Source: Magnolia sinica (lineage: Eukaryota > Streptophyta > Magnoliopsida > Magnoliales > Magnoliaceae). Taken from it: a stretch of 64,000 bases of DNA. How positions within the stretch are numbered: the first letter of the stretch is position 1; each line of letters begins with the position of its first letter. The notes under the pieces are model-generated. The model saw only the letters and a program-made list of their open reading frames with translations. It was not told where the DNA came from and did not search any database. The translations under genes and the position numbers were made by a program. Location of the stretch: assembly GCF_029962835.1 (NCBI RefSeq), contig NC_080578.1, forward strand, positions 101,659,759-101,723,758. Direction: 5' to 3'. This document shows positions 57,485 through 64,000 of the stretch, piece after piece.

Positions 57485-58180
57485 AAGTACGTCTATTCGA
57501 GCAATATCCGAGCACCTGTGAAATTGCCCGGTTCGGCATTGGATTGGCCGATTTGCCTTTACGTGGGCCCTGCAGATTCCAATTCTGATCTTGGATCCGA
57601 TTCCATACACAAGAATCATGGAATGGCTGAGATCGGCAAACACCAGAATAGCTGGAAGCATTTCCAATCGGCCGGGCAGCGGATCTGTTCTTTTGGAACT
57701 GAATTTTTTCAAATGAGAAATGTTTTTACCCCCTTTGATCTCAATATTGAAATAATCATGATTGAGTGGTTTTTGATTCGAAAGACCGAAATCCGTTATT
57801 GATTTCTGTCAGTGTTAAACTCTACCGTGAGCTGAAGCTTTAGTGGAGGTGTGTTTGGATGCACAATCCAATCAATTGCAACAGTTAATCTATCTGGGAG
57901 TGGGCAATCGGTGATTACAATCTTGTGCTAGGGATGAGTCCTCAAAAAGACTATTATCTGTCATGTGTTTAATTTTCCGTTTAGATTTTAAGAAAAGCTT
58001 GACAGAATGCGCCCAAGGGAGGAAATTAAACACCCATTTTAGTTTAATCAAAGTTATTTGTTGAACTTCATATTTCACATTGGTGCTTGTGCTACCCATG
58101 ACGTATAAATTAGACAATTAACTTATGACGTGCTGTGCCAATAAACAAAGCAAAATAGGTTAAAAAAGGAATGTCTAACC

Positions 58181-58638
58181 TTGGCACAAATCATGGATGA
58201 ACAATGCAAATCAAAACACAAACGATGCACAAGTGATGGGATTGAACACAGCCCTTGAAACGATTGGGAGGTGCAAGTGGACCCACTTAAAACATAGGTC
58301 ATTAAGTTGTACTGGGGGGTTGTCTCCAATAGATCTATACTTGAAGAAATGCGTACCCACGATCAGCTGATATGAAGCAAGGAGAAGTTGAACAATGCCA
58401 CAATAATCCTTGGCACAAATCATGGGCGAACAATGCAAATCAAACACAAACGATGCACAAGTGATGGTATCAAACACGTAGCCCTTGAAACGATTGGGAG
58501 GTGCAAGTGGACCCACTTAAAACATAGGTCATTAATTTGTACTGGGGGGTTGTCTCCAATAGATCTATACTTGAAGAAATGCGTACCCACGATCAACTAA
58601 TATGAAGCAAGGAGAACTCGAACAATGCCACAATAATC
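58181..58638. repeat. Tandem duplication, 2 x 229 bp
   Basis: TTGGCACAAATCATGG begins both units (58181, 58410), and AACAATGCCACAATAATCC closes both. About 95% identical by eye. Confidence 0.93.
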
Positions 58639-58654
58639 CACAACAAATCCAAGG

Positions 58655-59060
58655 GGCAGGAGTTGCGTCACAGAGAGGTGGCGGTTGGGGTTGGCGGCCG
58701 TAGTAGGGGGGATCACTGTTGGGGCTATAGTAGGGGGGGGCACTATCGGGGTTATACTAGGGGGATTGCGATTGGGGCTATGGCAGGGGGGTGGCAATCC
58801 GGGCTGGTGGTGAGGGTTGCGGTGGATGGGAATTGGGGCATGGGGGAATGTTGAGGTTGTAGGGGTGGGAGGGTTGCAACTGATGAGGGCGGATGCCACA
58901 ACGGTTGGTGGCTACAACAGATGGAGGTGGGGTTGCAACGGTTGGGGATGGGTGTCGCAATAGTCGGGGGTTGTGGTGGATGGTGGCGGGGGTCGCAGTG
59001 GTCAGGGGTAGGGGTTGCAGTGGTTGGGGGCGGAGGTTGCAACTGCCGAGTCTCAATCGG
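58655..59060. repeat. G-rich degenerate minisatellite
   Basis: Imperfect units of roughly 24-36 bp built on GGTTGCAACGGTTGGGG with many GGGG runs on the plus strand. Minus-strand Pro/Thr-rich frames here are by-products of the repeat. Confidence 0.7.
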
Positions 59061-59099
59061 AAGAAGAAGATAAGAGAGAAAGGATGTTCGGATCTCATT

Positions 59100-60390
59100 T
59101 GGTGAAGGCCGAGTCTTAATGGCAGTGTTGGCCGGAGAAGATAGATAATAAAAAGGAGAGGTTAGGGTTTACAAAACCTTTTCTTTGATACCATGTAATT
59201 ATGCTAATTGAGATTATGGTTTTTCAACACCCCTCTCTAATTTATATTAATAATCTAATAAGAGAAAACAGATGGAAGTCCGTAGGACTACCCAAAGTGC
59301 AATGTTCCCATTTCAACACCATCTAAAGCTACGAGTAATATTAGAATCTATAACTTTTTTCTTCTTCTTCATATTTTCATCTTCTTTTCATTGTATTTCA
59401 ATGTAATGAGCCCTAATCACCAAATCATGCTAGATTTGTGTTCTAGTAGGGCCATTTGGTTGACTTCAAATAGGTCGAGCCAACAGACAACATTCTTATC
59501 ATAGATAGATTTGATACACCATTATACTCATGTAGGCGTGTTTTCTCCCTTAATTCTCTGGCTTAATAAAATTTCGACCAATATGGGCTGATATGGTTTG
59601 ATATCGTTGTGTCATTTTTCAACTAGGTCGATACACCCCCCAATACCGATATTTAGAACTATGACATGGACTATACATTAGGTACTTAGACTTTTTATGG
59701 GCCATACTGAAAAATTTACTCCGATCTAAGGAACTTTGCCATCTGATCAATTTGTACAAAAATGGGTGGTTTGGATCAAAGGTCCAATAATCGATATGAG
59801 TAGGCCAATTGATAGAGTCCACTTTGGACAAATATGTTTCCAAAGAACCATTTTGATAGGGTGACCATGATCCATTCTTGGCTTGACAAACCATTAGTTA
59901 TAAAACTAGAGGCCAATATTTACCAGGTTAGCATACTTCGATTAGTAAGAGTTCTTTATGGTGTCCCATGAAAGCAGCACAAACCAAATGGACACTGTCC
60001 ATATTAGGTATTGGATGACTCATATGTGGGCAATAATTACACATTATAAATATATATGTTGGTGGTCGAGAACCTCCTTCCTATCTCATAGGGGAGAGTG
60101 TCAAATCCCACTTGAGCATTTTTGTAGAACATAAATACTTTACAAACTTGCCTGAATCATGCATAACTCACTTGATTCACCGAGTCATTGCAAAACTCGG
60201 GCAAGTTAAGGAGAAAATGACCGAGTCTTGTATAGAATTGAAACATTTAGAAAACCATCTCATTTTGAGGACAATCTGAGTTGACTCAACCAATTCTCGT
60301 GTCAGCTCACCGAGTTTTGAAACAATAAACAAAGCTATAAGAATAGAAAATGTAGATAAAGAATTACTTGTTGAAGAGCATATGGACTCA
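59100..60390. other. Intergenic; LTR-like and hAT-end fragments
   Basis: 59180-59300 resembles copia LTR-type sequence (CTTTGATACCATG, TCTAATTTATATTAATAATC). 59570-59672 ends in GATATTTAGAACTATG, like the second hAT family terminus. No gene. Confidence 0.4.
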
Positions 60391-60654
60391 AAATAAGTGA
60401 CTAATTTCATACAACAGGCCTTGACCAGAGGTAAATTTGGAAGAGAATTTGTTACCATTGAGATCCCATGGTTTATGTTATTTGTAGATGACATAGTTTT
60501 GATTGACAAGATGAGGGAGGGCATAAACACAAAGCTAGATTTATGGAGGTGTGTTTTAAAATTAGATGGATTAAAATGGAGTATTTGGAGTGCAATTTTA
60601 GTAACAATAGGAGTGGGAACGAGGAATTAGTTAAGATTGTTGACCAAGAAGTTT

Positions 60655-61062
60655 CTTGATATTATCAGGTATCTAAAGGAATAGTTTCGACAATCTTGGG
60701 CTAGTATGTCTGCGCTTGGGCTTCTCTTCTTTAGATGATCCCTTTTGTTTGGAGTCTTGAGTTGTATAGCAGTTTCTTCGGTTTCTTTTGCTTTTTGTTT
60801 TCCGTTGTTGTTGGCTTTTGCTTTTGTTTGTTTTGAGCTTTGCTCGTTTAATATGTCTTTCATTCTTAAAGATTTGGGCGAATGGTCTTTACCGTAGGTT
60901 TGCTCCCTATAGGTGTGGGTTCGATTCCCCTCTTTGGCTTTACCCGATACACGTGGTTGTGGGTGATTGCGTGTATCCATAGGGATTAGTCTCACTTTAA
61001 AAGAGGTGGGGACACCCTGTGTCATAAAAAAAAAATGTCTTTTATTCTTAAAACATTAAAAA
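60655..61062 (+). mobile_element. 5'-truncated L1 3' end inserted in the RTE LINE
   Basis: Target duplication AAGAAGTTT at 60646-60654 and 61063-61071. T/G-rich L1-type 3' UTR followed by an A-rich tail. It hosts the SINE at 60871-61034. Confidence 0.72.
60871..61034 (+). mobile_element. tRNA-derived SINE with 18-bp target duplication
   Basis: B box GGTTCGATTCCCC near 60928 and an A9 tail at 61026-61034. Flanked by ATGTCTTT(C/T)ATTCTTAAA at 60853-60870 and 61035-61052. Confidence 0.85.
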
Positions 61063-61944
61063 AAGAAGTTTACCAAAATGACTACTTTCAATCTCTTGGG
61101 TTGATAATTCACGAGAGTGGAGAGATTGTGAAGGATGTCGTCCATAGAATTCAAGTGGGGTGGAAGAAATGGAGATGTGCCTCTGGAGTTTTATGTGATC
61201 ATCGTGTACCATTCAAACTAAAAGGGGAATTTTATAGGATGACTACAAGGCCAACAATGCTTTATGGGACAAAATGTTGGGTAGTTAAGGAACAACATGT
61301 TCATAGGATGAGTGTAGCTGAAACGAGAACATTGAGATGAATGAGTGGCAAGGCAAGGAAGGATAGAATTAAAAACGAATGTGTGCAGTAGGTAATAAAA
61401 TGAGAGAGTATACTTATATGTTTTGGTCATGTGTAATGGAGACCAAGAATTGTTTCAATTAAAAGGAGTGGGTTGGTACAAGTTGAAGGCTCTAAAATGG
61501 CAAGGGGAAGGTCCAAAAGGACGTTGGTTGAGGTAGTAAGAAAAGACTTGATAGCCTATGGTCTAACTAAAATTGTGAATGACAGAAAATGATTCATGTA
61601 GCGAACCCCAATTAGTTGGGATAAGGGTTAGATGATGGTGATGATGATGATGATGATCTCTTCCTCAATCACAAACTGCGTTCTTTATTTGAATTGCTGC
61701 TATTCTCTGATTACCATTCCAAAGTCTTTGAAAGTCTACAGTTCACCAGTCCCCTGGGTTAATACCATCATAATCCGGCAACCTTGTCCCTTTTCATTGG
61801 CCCATTGGATATTTTGTCCACCCTACTCACTAAAGGACTCTTCTTTCAATAGTTTGAGGATCAATATTCCCACTGTCACCAAAAAACTCAAGTCTTCCTT
61901 CTTTGAAAATTGCCAATAAAGCATTGTCCATCATCTAAATATTT

Positions 61945-62395
61945 TTCGTGTACAAGCATGTTTTGAGAGCTTCGTGTGAGTGCCGAGCATGGGGGTATCC
62001 TTTGCATCACAAATGGAAACCCTTTCATTTTCTTGTTAAACCTCCAAATAAGAACTGACAAGTAGACGACATTTTTAAAAGGTATGTTGATGGCACTTGA
62101 AATTAGTTGACTCGCCTCTATGTTTCTTCTTTCCATCTTCTGATTATTATTCGTGTCCCAGCACATGACTAGAGCTTTGTATGAGTGTTAAACATGAGGG
62201 CATCCTTTGTATCACAGAATGGAATACCTTCAATTTTCTTGATACACCTCCAAATAAGAAGTACTAAGTAATTGGCATTTTAAAAAAAATGGAAATTATA
62301 AGTAAATTGCATTTTTAAAAGGTATGTCAACTGCAGTTGAAATTAGCTGACATGTGTGTCCTCTCGTCTTCTTATCATCACTAATATGACACTTG
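61945..62395. repeat. Diverged direct duplication, about 205-240 bp offset
   Basis: Paired landmarks: AGAGCTTCGTGTGAGTG (61966) with AGAGCTTTGTATGAGTG (62171), and ATTTTTAAAAGGTATGT at 62071 and 62311. On the minus strand both units encode a similar QLIS(S/T)A(I/V)(N/D)IPFKN string. Confidence 0.75.
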
Positions 62396-62609
62396 TCAGT
62401 ACCTTTATTAGGAACATGTGAGTTCTCTGTGAAACCAAATGTCTGCTTGTTGCCATCATTCGAGGGACCCCACAGCTTGATCATATAAATAGCCAGTCCT
62501 AATGCATCACTCGTCTGGAGCATCCCTATTTCACACTTGCTGGATCCACAATCACTGGACCCATTTCCAAGTCATTGTCCACGTCTTTGATTTCCTGTTT
62601 GATCTGATG

Positions 62610-63343
62610 CAGTGTTTTAAATATCGATGATATCGACTGACACATACCATGATATATCTTGCATCCCACTTGTGAGATACGAAACACACAAGTAGTAGGA
62701 TATATCCCACATGTTCGATCCAACGGGTATTTTTTTTTAATAAATATTTTCGATCGTTTTTTTTCCCTTGTAAATCATGTTAAATCAGTGTCAAATTGTT
62801 ACAAATCCATGATTTTTCATGTTTTGCATGAAAAATCATGAATTGGGAGCCTCGATTTCGAGATTTGGAGGAGAAGGACCGAGTTACGGAAAATTGAAAA
62901 AAATAAATTTTTTTCCAATTTCTTGCAAATCGGTTGCAATCTTTGTGTCCAAACATAAACATGTATGTAACCTAATCTAGTGATTCTTCTTTTGCTTTTG
63001 AATGTATTGCTTGTGTTTCCACATTTCTTCTTACATTTATAAATTAGATGAATATACTTGCATCAATTCAGTTAGACATCGCATAGATTAGGACCCCATA
63101 CAAAGAAAACCTATTATGTATACTTGTTTTTTGTAATGTTTTGATTTGTAAGTGTGTATTGATGTATTTTTTAACAATCACTGAAATTTCATTGAAAAAT
63201 TCGACCAATTTCCAATATTTCCTTATGTTTCCAGCAACAAGGATACATTATGCGATACAACCGATATATCCCATGCGATAACCGATACGTATCCGTATCC
63301 CAAGGGTGCGATATGTAACGCGATACAGATATTTCGAACACTG
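62610..63343. mobile_element. Second hAT-like family, intact ends, 734 bp
   Basis: Ends CAGTGTTTTAAATATCGATG and CAGATATTTCGAACACTG; target duplication ATCTGATG / ATATGATG (62602-62609, 63344-63351; 7 of 8 match). The interior is AT-rich, with CGATAC/GATATATC motifs near the ends. No transposase. Confidence 0.85.
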
Positions 63344-63385
63344 ATATGATGTTGCCTAGGTAGATCAACTGTGCCTTAGAGAACT

Positions 63386-63408
63386 TCTCTCTCTCTCTCT
63401 CTCTCTCT
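63386..63408. repeat. (CT)n microsatellite
   Basis: Perfect CT run. Confidence 0.95.
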
Positions 63409-64000
63409 TGATTTGAAGAGTGCTGTTCTTTTATGAGACAGTCTCCACGTCACCAAGACACTTTTCCACCCTTGTTCTCATTTCCTTTTGAACAACATTC
63501 TGACTGGAACCTTCATCTCTCACCTTAACAGCAGTTGGGCGACCCCTAACAATCAATTGTATATATTGCCTAAAAGGCAGTGATCAGTGTATATATTGCC
63601 TGAAAGGCCGTGATCCGTCTACCTATACCGTAACCCTTCCCATCTCCAGCTTTTCTCTATAAGCCACCTTTGAATCAACTTCCGACGATACTTCACAACA
63701 AGAACCCATTGCTGAGAAGGTATCGATAACGCACCTCAGATATTAATCTTCACAATCTTTCTTGAAGATTTGAATGGGACATTCCAATGGTCAATGCTCT
63801 GAAGGGCCCCTCCACCTTCTCCCCATATTAGTCTAGTCGATGTCCTTTTTGACAGTAAGAGTACAAACACGCTCCATGATTCCATTTTCTTTGTCTAACT
63901 GGCATTGCTGTCTTCCAACAAGTATTTACCCACTTTGAGATGCCTTTGATAATGGTTGCCTGATATTTCTGAAGAAGCACCTTCAAAAGTTCTCCTCCTT

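Larger units (their letters stand above)
60395..61660 (+). mobile_element. RTE-type LINE, reverse transcriptase active site to 3' tail, with nested insertions
   Basis: Reads EIPWFMLFVDDIVLIDKM (FVDD catalytic motif, 60459-60510). After the insertion it continues as HESGEIVKDVVHRIQVGWKK, FKLKGEFYRMTTRPTMLYGT and MSVAETRTLR. It ends at CCAATTAGTTGGGATAAG with a GAT tail (61630-61658). Interrupted by 60655-61062. Confidence 0.88.
62526..63960 (-). pseudogene. Decayed coding-like sequence split by a hAT; family not recognised
   Basis: Minus strand has coherent peptide pieces with intervening stops: QLDKENGIMERVCTLTVKKD (about 63830-63910), GRPTAVKVRDEGSSQNVVQK (about 63470-63545) continuing EMRTRVEKCLGDVETVS, and IKQEIKDVDNDLEMGPVIVD (about 62540-62605). 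The hAT at 62610-63343 interrupts them. It may be a processed or degraded nuclear-protein gene, or exons of a gene extending right of the window; I cannot name it. Confidence 0.35.

Noticed and set aside
57890..58120. 75-codon minus-strand frame
   Set aside because: AT-rich sequence between the candidate exon and the tandem duplication; no similarity recognised.
58752..59098. Pro/Thr-rich 96- and 106-codon frames on the minus strand
   Set aside because: By-products of the G-rich minisatellite, with no start context or homology.
60627..61025. 132-codon minus-strand frame rich in Lys/Thr/Asn
   Set aside because: Antisense of the L1 3' UTR and SINE inside the RTE element.

Overview
This is a repeat-rich stretch of nuclear DNA from a flowering plant. 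The evidence is spliced genes with GT-AG introns, L1 and RTE LINEs, a Ty1/copia gag relic, tRNA-derived SINEs, Mutator-like and hAT-like non-autonomous elements and Tourist-like MITEs. Dozens of GTGGGGCCCAC-bearing fold-back units and very long TE-filled introns suggest a large genome, perhaps a magnoliid-type lineage, but that placement is only a guess. No tRNA, rRNA or CRISPR array was recognised. Two genes are well supported, both on the minus strand. Gene 1 (9428 down to 1020, continuing past the left edge) encodes a PQT3/RBBP6-type E3 ubiquitin ligase. Fourteen coding exons in continuous frame give the first 648 residues: DWNN domain, CCHC zinc knuckle, RING/U-box-like Cys cluster, a lysine-rich run and a Pro/Gly/Met-rich region. 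Its 5' UTR and promoter lie at about 9429-10240. Gene 2 (50654 down to 24578) is a complete six-exon gene for a 233-residue plant-conserved protein of unknown function. It has one to two short hydrophobic segments and a His/Arg-rich tail. Only 702 coding bases are spread over 26 kb, because its five introns (2.4 to 8.9 kb) are packed with nested transposons. Layout: 1-10.2 kb is gene 1, with an RTE LINE in intron 13 and a MITE in intron 8. 10.2-24.5 kb is intergenic, made of Mutator-like fold-backs, SINEs, a hAT element and microsatellites. 24.6-50.7 kb is gene 2, whose introns hold RTE and L1 pieces, two inverted copies of a composite hAT, a MITE carrying a 33-36 bp minisatellite, a second hAT family and a long-TIR MULE. 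50.9-64 kb is intergenic: fold-backs, a SINE, a copia gag relic, tandem duplications, a possible first exon of a plus-strand gene (57431-57484), a SINE-in-L1-in-RTE nest, and decayed minus-strand coding-like sequence split by a hAT at 62610-63343. The two genes do not form a recognisable pathway; they are independent neighbours in the same orientation. The most interesting material is the transposon biology: target-site duplications that resolve nesting order, cargo capture of one element by another, and minisatellite growth inside a MITE.
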